Of a stretch of DNA of 64,000 nucleotides, positions 1 to 11,807 are shown in pieces (position 1 is the stretch's first letter; the number at the start of each line of letters is the position of its first letter). The DNA is from Uloborus plumipes. Lineage: Eukaryota; Arthropoda; Arachnida; Araneae; Uloboridae. A program made the translations under genes and the position numbers. The stretch is from the NCBI GenBank assembly GCA_038373865.1, contig JAXGGA010000085.1:292944-356943 (forward strand). The letters are read 5' to 3'. Below the pieces are notes generated by a model. It was given only the letters and a program-made list of their open reading frames with translations, made no database searches and had not been told where the DNA came from.

Positions 1-835
1 GTGACAAGTCAGGAGAGTATGGTGGCCAGGAAAGCATCTGTACACCTCGTAGAGCATGTTGGCTGATTCGAGCACTGTGAGGCCGGGCGTTATCCTGTTG
101 AAAAATTGCATTTAGCAGACCCTGAAGGTAGGGGATTGCCACCGGCCGCAGTACATTATCTACATATCGTTGGGCCGTCATAGTGCCCCGAATACGAACT
201 AGAGGTAATACGGAATTGTATGCAATAGCGCCCCAAACCATTATGCCACGTTGTCGCGCTGTGGGGCGTTCCACAGTTACTGCTGGATTCGATCTTTCTC
301 CGCGTCGAAGCCACACACGTATGCGATGACTATCGCTGGACAAACAGAAGCGGGATTCATCAGAGAACACTACGGTTTGCCATTCTGCCATCCACGTCGC
401 TCTGGTCCGGCACCATTCCAAACGTTGGAGTCTGTGCTGTGAGGTCAATGGCAGTCTTCTTAGCGGGCGCCGTGATTGCAGGCCACGTGCAACCAGTCGA
501 CGGGAAATGGTTCTGGTCGACACAGGAACATCCAGGGTATCTTGCACGTGCTGCAGAATCGACGTACAAGTGACTTGCGGGTCCGCCACAGCTTGTCGGT
601 GAATCCGTCGATCCAAGCGGTCTGACGTCACTCTGGCTGCACCTGCACCCCTCAATGTGGTTACATTTCCTCTTTCCGACAATCTCCAACACAGACGATG
701 CACAGTGCTTGCATCCATGTGGGTATCAGCTGCAATTTGACGTATGAACCAACCTCCCCTTCTCAGTCCGATCCCCATACCCCTTGTAAAGTCGTCTATA
801 TGCTGGAAGTGTCTTCGTTGAGGACGGCGTGGCAT
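1..835 (-). CDS. Tc1-like transposase, partial (C-terminus outside window)
   Basis: Cut-and-paste transposase of the Tc1/mariner superfamily, expected to act in the nucleus on its own terminal repeats and to insert at TA. Translation of the minus strand from the ATG at 835 stays open for 278 residues to the window edge. It begins with an N-terminal helix-turn-helix region containing RRHFQHIDDFTRG. The catalytic core shows VVFSDESRF (Asp at residue about 159) and QQDNARPH (Asp at about 248), 89 residues apart, which fits the first two acids of a DDE triad. SWPPYSPDLS is the last visible motif. The third acid, expected about 35 residues after the second, falls just outside. I checked the frame at several points (835, 655, 361, 94) and all agree, so no frameshift is visible. 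Family members are about 340 residues, so roughly 80% is present. Confidence 0.92.
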   Translation of the reverse strand, partial: MPRRPQRRHFQHIDDFTRGMGIGLRRGGWFIRQIAADTHMDASTVHRLCWRLSERGNVTTLRGAGAARVTSDRLDRRIHRQAVADPQVTCTSILQHVQDTLDVPVSTRTISRRLVARGLQSRRPLRRLPLTSQHRLQRLEWCRTRATWMAEWQTVVFSDESRFCLSSDSHRIRVWLRRGERSNPAVTVERPTARQRGIMVWGAIAYNSVLPLVRIRGTMTAQRYVDNVLRPVAIPYLQGLLNAIFQQDNARPHSARISQHALRGVQMLSWPPYSPDLS

Positions 836-1080
836 TTCCTCCTATCACACGTATCCTTCGAGACAAAAACCAGATTTCTCCGATAATTAGTCTGGCAGAA
901 AAACCAACATGAATATAGCCCACTTTTCAACTTCATTCTCTTATATCTTACTTCACGTGCGTTGGAGAGCTGCGCGTTTCATATCATTTGCATAACTCAG
1001 TGACGTGCGTCTACGGTAAAATTTGCATGAATTTCTGACCACTCCTTCTTGGTGTTGCATTTTCAATGTCGAGCAGTGTA
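1..1080 (-). mobile_element. Tc1-like DNA transposon, 5' part, cut by window edge
   Basis: Read on the minus strand, the element starts at a TA dinucleotide at 1079-1080 followed by CACTGCTCGACATTGAAAAT, which matches the usual start of Tc1-like terminal repeats. A 245-base leader precedes the transposase start codon at 835. The other terminal repeat lies outside the window to the left. Base composition is clearly richer in G+C than the flanking AT-rich DNA, as expected for a recent insertion. The long open frame suggests a young copy. Confidence 0.9.
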
Positions 1081-2999
1081 ATTAGCGACGCACTTTTGGC
1101 GAGAACAGGACAAATTTAGATGAACCTACAAAATCAAAAAAATTTCAAAACTATACTACACAAAAGACTATCATAGTCAAAAAGAAAATTATAAAGATCC
1201 TCAAATTTCAATAAATAAAGAGTAAACATGTTTTTGGGACAACAGTGATTCATGTACTAAAATCAGCACAGCAAAACAGCAGAAATCATACACAGCGGCA
1301 TACAGATACCGCAAATCTCATTGCGAATATACGCTTGAAAAATACCAAAAACCTTTTTGCACCACTAAAACACTGTATATTAATTAGATTTAGTAGTTAA
1401 ATTCATTAAGATATATCAATAGAGAAAAACTTTTGAAAGAAAAAGCACTTATTTCGCAAAAGGGTTTCTCACGCTCTACACAAACAGCAAAGTGGTCCCA
1501 ATTGCGATATTTTATGAGGAAAACATCCAAAACAAAACGCAAAATATATACAACATAAAGATAAACAAAGTAAATTGCAAACAGAAATGCTACTAAATTA
1601 TCAAATACTCTATACCTCTACTATTTTGCATAAAATAACACCACATTTATGATTTTGAAAATAACGAAGTTAGCAAATTTCTGAACTAATTAAATACATA
1701 AAACGCACGTTCATCAACATCAAGGCATTCCAAAAAGAAAAAATCGTTCAGATTCTTCAAAGAAGCTGCTGAGGAAAACGAAAATTAGTTTAATTTAAGA
1801 TATTTCACGAAAAACGAATAGTTGACATTTTCAATCCCGATTCTCTTCAAAATTAAAATTAACACAATTCAAACTTTAGTCAAACTTGTATTTGCAGCAA
1901 TTCATATCATTTACATGAATAGAAATGGATAAAAAAGATAGCATGGCAGAATTAATATTTTTTTTAAATTAACGAAGGATTATACTCCGAACTTTGTATA
2001 AGGAATGCAGTTCAAAAACATTTATAACTTACTTTTGTATTCTGTATAATCCAAACGTTAGTCAAATTTCTGAAATAAATATCGAAATCTAAGTTACTAT
2101 TCATAACACTAAATAGATTTCCAAAATTTTTGCGTTATTCCAAACAAAATGAATCCCAAAAATAGGTAAACTTCTTTTGCACTCGCTAGTTCAAACAATC
2201 CATAATTTCATTTTCAAAATGGCTGTGTACACAATCTCAAGTACTAATGTTTTGACATAAAAAAGTTTAACACTGTGTGCAGTTGAAAAGTTAAAAAAAA
2301 AAAAAAAAAGAAAAAAAAAATCAAGAATAGCCTTTTTTAACGATGTTCCGGTTATTTTTCCACTTAGAAATTAAACTTCCCAAACAGCTGTAGAGAAATA
2401 CGTATACTGTATGACATGACTCCTGCGTAATGCAGATTTCGAATCGGCGCTTAGAATTCTGGAATGCCGAATTTCAGTAGGGTCATCACAATTCAATGTA
2501 AACATTGCAGCTGATGTGAAAAAAAAATCGCAAATAACAGTTTGGTATAGTTTCTAAGACTGCGATACTTCAAAAGCAAATGAAGCAACGTTAAAAGCAC
2601 AAACGAGCAGGAAAACTGTAAACACGTGTTTCGGCGTTTCAAGGAACACTTTTTTCAATGCAAAAAATTGAGCTGATGGATTAAAAAATATCTTTGTTGG
2701 ATGTCTTTTCATCCACAAATTAAAATTTTTACATTGAAAAATGCGTTCCTTGTAACGCTGAACACGATTTGCAGTTTGTTTGCCCATTTTGTGCGTTGGT
2801 TTTACTTGCTTTTATTTTCCAAGCACAAAAGTGTTTATACTTTTTAGGTTTTTTGATGTGATACTTTATTTAGTATCCTATCTAATTTTATTTTAAAGAA
2901 ACTGATGGTAATCGTTAGTTAAAAAATTATTACATCATAAAAAGCTAGTTTCAAAGGTTTTGATAGCTTAATTTAGTTTCAAAGTGGACTTGATGACAT
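1081..2999. other. AT-rich stretch, no gene seen
   Basis: Very AT-rich sequence with scattered homopolymer runs (A-rich tract near 2292-2320). I see no conserved coding frame, splice-bounded exon, RNA gene or clear repeat. Short open frames here (for example minus 2554-2787) have low-complexity composition and no recognisable motif. Confidence 0.6.
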
Positions 3000-3245
3000 T
3001 AGCACTTAAAAGAAGATGGGGGATTTTAGTCCTTAACAAGGGATCTGTAAAAAAAGGAAATCTCAAAGGGAGCCTTATTTGTATTTAGTTTATAAACGGG
3101 TTTTTGATGACATGATTTAATTCCTAAAATTAGGTTGATGACAAGATTTTTTCTAGTGAATGCTATTCTGCAGGTTAGTTTGTAAGAGTGTTCATTGTTG
3201 AATTTAGTGCTAGAAAGGGGTCGATGACGAAATTTAGTATTTGGG
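2985..3245. repeat. degenerate tandem repeat, about 30-45 bp unit
   Basis: The words TTTAGT, an AAA...GGG stretch and TTGATGACA recur in the same order several times, at about 2975-2997, 3088-3112, 3130-3150 and 3205-3232. The spacing is irregular and the units are diverged, so this reads as an old minisatellite. Open reading frames crossing it are by-products. Confidence 0.4.
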
Positions 3246-3424
3246 TCATTTTCAAAATTTGCTTGCGTTTGCTGTCCGGAGGTTAAAAGGACGATTTTGA
3301 AGCATAATTTACGTTTCAAATTCAATGCGAGCAATTATTTTCGGTAAGAAATACCTCCAAAAAATTCTATCACTCAAAAAATGATTGAAATTTATTTATT
3401 TTTTTTTTTTATAAGTCTTTAAAA

Positions 3425-4400
3425 ATGAGAATCAAGTCAAAAACGCTTGTCCATTTCCAATTTTCGCAAGTTCAATTATTTTTTTATATACTTAATTGTA
3501 TAAAAAAGTATATACAACAAATTATTTTTATATATTGACTATTAGTGTATGATATTCATAATAAATATTGACAATAGTAATTTTTTTTCATTAAGAAATG
3601 TATGAATATATTTTGTCCGGCAGTTCTTGTCAAGTCCGTTACCCTAAGATTATTTTAGCTAAAAAAGGTATTTATTGCAGTCAAAAGATGGTAACACGTA
3701 TTCAGTTAACTTAACAAACTAATGACGTAACTATTTCGTACCATTTTGTTTTCTTGAGTCGAGAAGTATTGCTGTGGCGTTTCGCACAAGATTTCTTCCA
3801 GGTGCGTATTTTTATTCTTTGTCAAGTCTGTTACCAAAAATTTTAGTATTAATTTTTACTTTTTCTCAACTTTAACCCCAAAATATTGTTTATTATACAA
3901 CTCTAAGAAAATGCATATTGTTGTTCAATTTTTAAATTCGACAACCTAGCCATAATTTGACATTTTTGTTGAAATGTCAAGTCCGTTACTGGTCAAATCC
4001 GTTACCAAATATCAAATCCGTTACAATACAGTTTTTTATCAATATTTTGACAATCACAGACATCTTTTTGAGCTTCAGGGAAGCAAATAATTTTAAATGA
4101 AGTTGGTTCTAGGCGCTATGATATAGTTTAAAAGTAAGATTTCATATTGATTTTGTATGGTAACGGACGACAATTTTCCTTGCAACCCAAAGTTTTACAA
4201 CAGCATTTGAATACTTAATTATGCATTAACGTGTACAACCAATCACTTTTTCGCACACCTAAAATGTGTGACAAAACATCTGTTAGTGATTCTAAAAGAA
4301 AATAGCAAGTTAAAAAAATTAATTGAAACTTCTGAAATGTAAGCATATGGTGAAAATGACCCATTTCAAAAGGACGATTGGAAATTAATTTCTAAAGAAA
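3425..4400 (+). mobile_element. Repeat family with iterated GTCAAGTCCGTTACC motif, copy A
   Basis: The motif GTCAAGTCCGTTACC, exact or with few changes, occurs near 3629, 3821, 3977, 3992 and 4007, with an inverted version near 4159. The block from about 3425 to 3900 aligns by eye, in opposite orientation, with 28250-28780. Shared words include AAGATTATTTTAGCT and a stretch TTTTTATTCTTT. A decayed coding frame is visible around 4280-4410 (plus strand), with KENSKLKKLIE and, after a stop, AYGENDPFQKDDWKLISKES. I could not fix the ends. It looks like an old DNA transposon of a family I cannot name. Confidence 0.55.
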
Positions 4401-4559
4401 GTGGAAAATGTATTAACTCTCATTAGAAACTACATTCTTCTGAAATTTAAATCAAATAAGGAAATAAAGAATACAGTTTGAATCTTAACGAAAAGGCAAT
4501 TTCTCAAACGGGCAAAAGAGGGAAAAATGTATTCAATATTTATGTAAATCACATTTATC

Positions 4560-5650
4560 TGTGTGTTTTCCTTTTCTGACGCATTTTAAAATGGTTAATT
4601 ATTTAGCTGTATGCAAACTAATTATTTGTCTAGGTTTGCGATGAAAAATTCACATATGTTTCTGAAACAAGTATTTAAATAAAAGCTTTAAAATAAAGAG
4701 TTACTTAGGAATCAAATATAAACAAAATGGCGTTCTTGTTTCATTTTTTTTTTTTTTTACATTTATTACTGCTCTTTAATCTTGACATTACAAGTTCAAA
4801 CTCTTAAGGCGCTTACCTTTTACCAAAATGAAAACTTCGAGCAAGATGTTATGAAAGGAAGAGCTACGGCGACTTTAAAGAGCCACTTACATCGTTTGAC
4901 TCAGTAATTGAGTCAGAAACTCATTTATGTTGCCAAGAAAATCAGCACTGGAGAAAGTTTGCTTACGGAAGTTCAAAACGTTGTGGAGTCGCAATAAAGT
5001 TTATGCAAGTATGCTCACTCTTCGGGAAAAAATGAATTAAAAAAAAGTTTTTAGGAATCAAAAGCAACTGTTTTTTATTGAACTTGTTTCTTTTCTTTTT
5101 AATATGGACATTGATGCCTTGGATAATTGACAATTAGAATGAGAACCGAAGCGCGACTACTTTATGAATAACATAAATAAATATAAGAAAAGTTGAATGG
5201 CTGTGTTTAAACCTTAAGTAAAATAAAAAAAACCAATAAATAAGTTATAAAAAATGTTAAACCGCTTGACAATAACGTATTCCGTGGAAAATGTAAACAG
5301 CAAAAAAAAAAAAAAAAAAAAAAACACTGGACAACTATGTACTTCTACCGTTTTGAACGGAACAATCAAACTTTAAACACACATAATTACATTTTGGTTG
5401 GATAAAAATCTTTCTTTTTTCTCTTCGATAATATTAATGTTATCCTAACTTTTGATGAGGATTCCCTGATTGCAAAAAAAACATTTTTTTACAAATTTGA
5501 TTGTTACTTCCGTAACGGTGAAATTGCCCCATTATAATCGACGACATTTTTGCATTTTTATGTTATTTTTTGCGCTCTAAAATAACCTCTTTGGACCTCG
5601 CACGAGCTATTTTATACATTTGGTTGAAAGTTTTCGCATGAAGTAACTTT
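4560..5650. other. AT-rich stretch, no gene seen
   Basis: Homopolymer runs (T near 4747-4758, A near 5304-5324) and no coding signal that I can support. Confidence 0.55.
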
Positions 5651-5654
5651 AGTA

Positions 5655-5785
5655 GTCAGTTACCTCCTCTGAACCAGGGCTAAGGCAGAAATACATGCAA
5701 TACATAGACAGCTCGGTTATGTCATCCAGAGACTGCAGCTTCGTCCTCATTAGAACTCATTAAGGTGGCTTAGACATAAACCAAG
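5655..5785 (+). repeat. dispersed repeat, same family as 13795-13975
   Basis: A core of about 50 bases (CATCCAGAGACTGCAG, then TTCGTCCTCATTAGAACTC) matches the copy at about 13808-13856, which reads CATCCAGAGACGCAG then TTCGTCCTTGTTAGG. Both copies are less AT-rich than their surroundings. The family type (SINE-like or non-autonomous transposon) is not clear from two fragments. Confidence 0.45.
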
Positions 5786-6343
5786 CTTGAGGCAGAAATC
5801 AGCTTATAGAAGCTTAGTTGTAATTTACTGCTTTCTCCAATTTTTGCTTTCAATTTACGAGTTGAACCTTACCATTGGTGATGTCTCTCGATGGTGGGCT
5901 CTTTTTACTCTGAAAGGAAATGAAAGAAAGAGGGAAGGGGGGCTCAACCGATACAATTACTGGGATCAGAGTTCTACTGTACGTGTAATAGGATAACATA
6001 TATCGTCATACCAAAATTAAAAAGCGAGTTAACTACAAATCGGCAAAAGATGGACATAGTACTTTTAGGTTAGGATGACATTATTGTATTAGTGCCAGTG
6101 TGAATAGATAAAATGTACAAAGTTTTGTCGTCCAAAGCCTCTTGAATAAGAGTTGTTTTTTAAATAAAAGAAAATTGCAGATTAATGTTTCTAAATCTAA
6201 AACCTCTAAATCATTTGTTTTTCTACTTCAGCATTTATGAATGAAATATTTATAAGAAATTTATCTTTTTCATCATGAGCATCACCATTAATGTTGGAAA
6301 GAAGGAGGGAAACCCTAAATTGGTGGTGGGATGTTAGAGGGAT

Positions 6344-6605
6344 AATTGAAGGGGCAAGTGGATAAAGGTGATATGTGACAATTTTGGAAAAACTTACTTT
6401 TTACCATGGATGAAGGTCATAAGGTAATATTTTTTTTTGAAAGTTTTTCTAGAAGTTAAAAAAAATGTCACATATTACCTTTGTTCACTTACCCCTTCAA
6501 TTGCATTTGTGAATTAACACAATTGAACACACACTAATTTGAATTTGTGTAAATTGGCAAAATTCAAATGTCACATATCACCTTCATCCACTTGCCCCTT
6601 CAATT
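6344..6605. mobile_element. MITE with 35-bp inverted ends and an internal third copy
   Basis: The left end reads AATTGAAGGGGCAAGTGGAT and continues with a purine-rich stretch into GGTGATATGTGACA. The right end, 6569-6605, is its near-perfect inverse (TGTCACATATCACC ... CACTTGCCCCTTCAATT). A third, inverted copy of almost the whole end sequence sits inside at 6466-6502. The element is 262 bp and encodes nothing. The internal duplicate of the terminal sequence resembles the iterated-motif architecture of larger elements in this window. Confidence 0.8.
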
Positions 6606-6837
6606 CATTCCCAAAAATATTACTGGTGTTCTTATATTAAGCAATTTATATACTGTTATGAAGCAGTTAGAACTTTTCTAAAAACTCAGAAGTATCTCAT
6701 GCCAAGCATTGAAATGATTTCTAATAAGCAACTATGATATCTTTACCAGACAGAAAAATGAGTATTAAATTGAAAAGATATACTCTTCTACTGAAAATTG
6801 TAATAAGAGTCTTGAATGTTTTATTTTCTCAAGAGAA

Positions 6838-7060
6838 GTAAGCGACGCCTGTGCGGAGCCTACCGACTGTTTCTTCATTTTTCACGCCTCTATCTAGGAT
6901 TGCATCGCCATTAATGCATAGTATTTGCCTAATAGGTTATCAGTCCGGATGGGATGGAGATACAGAATTACGGGCGCCATTGCAATGTTGATCCTCAGCT
7001 ATGCACCAACGGAATTCCTCCGTGGCTCGTGTGGGGTTGATATATCACTTGTGGGAAAGC
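6838..7060 (+). repeat. GC-richer dispersed-repeat-like block
   Basis: Around 6838-7060 the base composition shifts to more G+C (AAGCGACGCCT, GGATGGGATGGAGATACAG, CGGAATTCCTCCGTGGCTCG) within AT-rich flanks. The word AGCGACGCCT also occurs inverted near 13950 in another dispersed repeat. It probably represents repeat debris. An open frame of 60 codons crosses it but has no motif that I recognise. Confidence 0.3.
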
Positions 7061-7828
7061 AATTTTTCTTTCTTATATCTCATCAGATAAAGGTTAAACA
7101 GATTTGATGAGTTTTAAGAAACTGTGCTGCGTAATCCGTGACTCTTGTCTCGTTATTTTTGCTTTCCAAGTTTTGTTGCTCAAGCTAGTAATTATTTTGA
7201 TGAGTTTTAAGCTTGTGAAGTACGCGATTTATGTCAACTTCTCTCCCGAAGAAGAGTTTTATGACAGTTGGATTCCTGTTTCGTTGAATTTTAGATTGAA
7301 AAATGTTGTTTCGTACTTGTATTTGTTTTCTTGAATTCTTTTGTGGTACGGTAAAATGGAATACTATGAATTTGTAACAGCGTTTGATTTTTTTTTTATT
7401 TCAAGGATAGATTTTACTTTTTAATTCCTTCTTAAATTGAAATACTATTTATCCTAACTGGTATGCTCTCGGAACAATGCCGAAAACATACTGAATCATT
7501 TAGGATTTTGCAAAAACTTTCAAGCTTTCTGCTGTCTTTGATGAAGTCAATTTCGACATTTCCTCACTTTTACGAATTGAGTTTTATTGTCAAAGTTCTA
7601 TTGAAAACATGAAGTTAGTTCTCTCTGACAGAAGTTAAAAATCCTTAATGTTCTCTTCGAAAAATCGAGCACCTTTTTCCCTAAACTTGTTAAACGTTCT
7701 CCTTTCATATGCTGAAAAAATATGTAGTTTCAGTAAAGATAAAAGGAAACATTGGGGTGAATGGAAACAAACTCAGTTACCACACTTGTCATTTTTGAAA
7801 CTAAACTATTGTGGAGTGAAGACTAGGT

Positions 7829-8054
7829 ACAGTGCTCCTCTAGAAAGTTGAGCTATAATTTTGACAATGTGTCCCTCTTTTCTGGTAATAGGAAAGGGTA
7901 ATTGCAACATGTTTGAGTTGGAATATTTTTGCAAAGTGACCTACAAAAGTAACCCAACTCCACTTTAATACCAATTACTCTTTCCTATTACCCAAAAAAG
8001 AGGAAACATTGTCTATGCCGGAGGTCAACTTACCGGAGGAGCATGAAGCACTGT
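7829..8054. mobile_element. MITE, family M1 copy 1
   Basis: A 226-bp element bounded by ACAGTGCT and its inverse AGCACTGT. Inside these lie longer inverted arms: GACAATGTGTCCCTCTTTTC and GGTAATAGGAAAGGGTAATT on the left, and AATTACTCTTTCCTATTACC ... AAAGAGGAAACATTGTC on the right. Its sibling is at 32190-32402. No coding capacity. Both copies end with words related to GGTCAA inside the terminal octamer. Confidence 0.75.
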
Positions 8055-10015
8055 AACATACAGAAGAGATTCTGAGAGTTTTGCTTGTTTTCAAACAATT
8101 ATCTAGGCGTCACCATCGTTTGAAGATAACAATCTGAAAAAGGTCGTTTTTCAAAATTTAGTGATTTTACATTTCCTTCTCCAGCAAGTTTGTCATTGTT
8201 GTCGTGTCTATTCTCACTGTGTAGAAAAACAAGGTTTATTTTGAAAAGTAAGTAAAAAAATGAATAAATAATTTTTTGAGAACAGGGTTTAATTTTCGAA
8301 AGAATTTAACTACTAATGTTAAATTTTGGAAAAATGTATTATGTGATCTCTGGTTTCTTTTCTGGTGATTTTTCATTACATTAGAATTATGCACCAACTC
8401 AATCCGTCAGTACAATCATGATATCGTACAAAATGATTACACTATTTTTTAAATCCATTCACTATTCTACACGAGCCGTAGCGTACAGTTTAGGGGTGGA
8501 TACTTACACTTTAGTTTCTGGGTTTAATTCTGACTCTAGTAGATGGCAGTCAGTCTTCAGCTTCTATACGTCATGTAATTAGGTGGCATCTTCAAGATCC
8601 TTTGATACCCCATATTTGGCGTGATTACTCTCGACTAAATTCATTTCTTAATGGAGTTACACAACGTGCGAGCCCAAATGCTTCCATCTAGTGATAAACA
8701 AGGCATAACAATTTTCATGCAGCGACGGCTTTCCTCCGATAATAAAATTCCCAGATAGACCCTCTGAGGAACGCACTAGATCTGCAAATGATAGAGAACT
8801 AATAAGCAGTTAAATTAAATATAGATTATTCGACACGATTTAGATTCTATATATGTTTGGACAATATTTTTGAAACCTTGTGCATAATTTGGCACAGAAC
8901 ACACAGCTATGCTTCTTTACGGAAAAATACCCTTTTATTTTGTCTAAGTAATGGATTTTGAAAGTTTTGGTTTATAGCGGCTCCCTTTGTATCTCGCGGA
9001 TCCTATTATGCTCTCTCCAGGCTTTATTTACTGACTAAAAAAATAGTTTATTGGGAAGCGCCTCGTAGTTTTTAGCGATTAAGTACTTACTTTTTATTTG
9101 TCTACTTATCCGAAAGGGGACATATCCCAACAACTTGGCGGTACACCACTTATATCTTAAAAGTAATTTAACTTCGATGCAAGGTAATTTTCTAAATAAG
9201 CTATAATATTTCAAATGTAACTTCAATCTTGCAAAAGGTTGAATTTTAAATGGATGGGTATTTCAAGAAAAATTAGATATCGAGCTGATACCTCTAATAT
9301 GCATTAAAAGATATATGAAAGTAATGCAACAAAGCGTCGGATAAGCTAAATGACATGACATGATGCAAGTAATTGAGTTTTATTAAAAGAAAATGACAGA
9401 ACTTGATACTACGCTTTTGTGATATAGCTTTTTTATAGGAACATATAGGAGGGCATTTCGTCTTTTTGTAGCAATTTTTCAATTTGTTTTCTAAAGTTAT
9501 TTCAAAATGTAATCAATTGCAATATAAAGTTTTCGATCTGAAAGAGCAATTGGTAATCGGATTTCCTTGGGAAAAGAAGAAATATATACATTCGGAAATT
9601 GAAATTTTTGCATTCATTTTTGTTTAAAATGCAATGTTTCTCACAACATTTAAATCAAAAGGAATATATTTAAGCAAAAATGTATATCCGATAAGACTGA
9701 AATTTAATAATGCAAGAGTCATTGGTGAAAATATATATTTGTATGCAATTTCTTTTTTCTGTGCTTTTTTTTAAACAAAATAGAGACGACGGAAATTTTT
9801 TATATGTTTTGTATAGTGCGAATAAACTAACAAGCACAAACTCTTAACTGGTCGATTATCGTGCTTACTATTAAAACAAGAAAGATGTGAATTAAGAGTT
9901 TTGGGATCAAGGGGAGAATATTATTTTCTAAAGGTGCTTATATACTAATTATTTTCTCATTAGTGAACAAAAGTGGAAAATTACTATTTAATAAATCATG
10001 AAATTAAAGCTTTCA
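8055..10015. other. Gene-free stretch with one possible small MITE
   Basis: No gene seen. A weak inverted pair, CTCTAGTAGATGGCAG at about 8535 and CTTCCATCTAGTG ending near 8693, may bound a 160-bp MITE. The rest is AT-rich with no recognisable pattern. Confidence 0.4.
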
Positions 10016-10017
10016 AA

Positions 10018-10082
10018 TCATGACTTATTTTACACTTCTATGACCTTTTTTTACCACACGCTATGGGTGTAAAATAAGTCAT
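10018..10082. repeat. short inverted repeat (hairpin)
   Basis: ATGACTTATTTTACAC is followed 30-odd bases later by its exact inverse GTGTAAAATAAGTCAT, giving a 16-bp stem. This may be a small MITE or the fused ends of one. Confidence 0.6.
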
Positions 10083-10319
10083 AGACAACACATTTTATAA
10101 CTTATTTATCAGTATTAATGTTTTGTTTTTTCTGAGATATTTCACTTCAAATGTCATAGGGAATATTCCTTTACATATCCTGAGCATTTTATTCACGGGT
10201 TGAATAAATGTATTTTTTGCTGTCAAAGCGTGACTGCAAAATCATGCTGCCAGTTTGGTTAGTGGTATAAACAGATTATTTGTGAACAATCCATTATGAT
10301 CATTGCTTTTTTGAATTAC

Positions 10320-10775
10320 CATTCATCCCTTCCTCCCTCTCTCTCTCCATTCATCTATCCATTCACTCAAAAATCATCCATAGGCCATCCTTTCAGCCAC
10401 CCATCTTCCTGTAAATGGGTAATCTTCTGATTCCGATTTTCTAAAAACGGTTCCTTCAGCTATTCGAAGGCTCGTAGAAACTTGGAACAAATTTCATTAT
10501 TCCAACTTTTCAAATGATTCAAAACGTTATAATTTGTATGAAATATTTCTGCATTTTGATATCAAATTTATGTGAAAAATAAGCTCAAAGTTTGAATAAA
10601 AAAGGATCGAAATTGAACTAAAAAAAAAAAAAAAATCATTGAATGGCACTGCACATCACTGTGTTATAAAATAATTTTGTACCAAGTTTCATGAAAATCG
10701 GCAAAACTGTCTTGTCCCTGAGCTCGTCACAGACATAATCCATTTAATCTTTCGCATTTATTATTAGTAGAGAAA
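10320..10775 (+). repeat. Possible retroelement 3' tail or other dispersed repeat
   Basis: CT-rich and CCATxx-rich sequence leads to words such as CAAGTTTCATGAAAATCGGC, then CATTTATTATTAGTAG at about 10755. Word series of this sort occur at the ends of dispersed elements in arthropods. I can see no reverse-transcriptase motif, so this is a weak call. Confidence 0.3.
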
Positions 10776-11619
10776 GATAAAACATTACATGCATACAATT
10801 AAGAAAATTTCAGCTTTAAATTAATGCACTGATGTTAATTATTGAACATAATTTATACCTCAAATCGAAAAAAGTAAATCTTGTTTGACATATGCAAGAG
10901 ATGGTGGAAGTAAAAAGGGCTACAGCTTCCCTACAAGATGTTATGTGGAAGTGGCTAGTGTTCACGGTGTTGCCATACAATTTAACTAAAATATGCCATA
11001 TTTCTTCAATTTTTAGTATTTGAACTACAGAAGAAATTCAGCTGATGCTTACTGAGCTCGCTTATGGTAGATGGCTTTTAGAAACTTATTTATTCATAGT
11101 GATTTCAGATAGACTGATCCTTTTGAAACTACTCTAATTCCATCTCTATTCAATTGATTTCGACATAACTAGATTTACATGTTGTTAATGAGCTGTGAAG
11201 AAATACTTGGAGCAAAAACAAAGTAAATTTAAACCAAACTGTGTATGCTTTTCCGTGGAAAAATATCTAGAGCTTTAAGCAAAAAACTCATCTCTAAGCA
11301 GATTGTTAGAGCATATAGCAATTTAATAATGTTAAAATATTTTGCCTGTACCTTGAATTGCATTTTATTAAAAATTTATTAGTGAAGCAACTTAATTTCA
11401 TTAGTATTTTATTAAATACTACAAATAATTTTAAAATTAGGTAAGATTTTGCTTGATAGAAGGCTGTCATTCATATTTTTAAGCACATCTTTTTGATAGT
11501 TTAGGTTTCATTTAACTTTTTTTAGTGTTTCGTATTATTCGGCTTAAGAATACAAATCGAAAAACACAATGAAGAGCTTGGTAGATAAAGATATAAAAAT
11601 ATTATGTTACTGAAACAAA

Positions 11620-11646
11620 AAGAGAGAGAGAGAGAGAGAGAGAGAG
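11620..11646. repeat. (GA)n microsatellite
   Basis: An uninterrupted AG repeat of 26-27 bases. A shorter tract of the same type lies at 23685-23704. Confidence 0.95.
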
Positions 11647-11807
11647 CTTGAGAAAATCAGACGGGCTATTACATTTTAATAAACGAATCGATTATTGCAC
11701 GTAGCATCTTGATAAGGCTCCAAATCTGTCTGATCTTTGTTTCGTTGTATGAATTTTATGAAGAACACGGACTCAACTTTTGTAAAATACAACTAAATTT
11801 TTAAGAT

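Noticed and set aside
251..923. Several open frames on both strands within 251-923
   Set aside because: They are other frames of the Tc1-like transposase or its leader; the true frame is minus, starting at 835.
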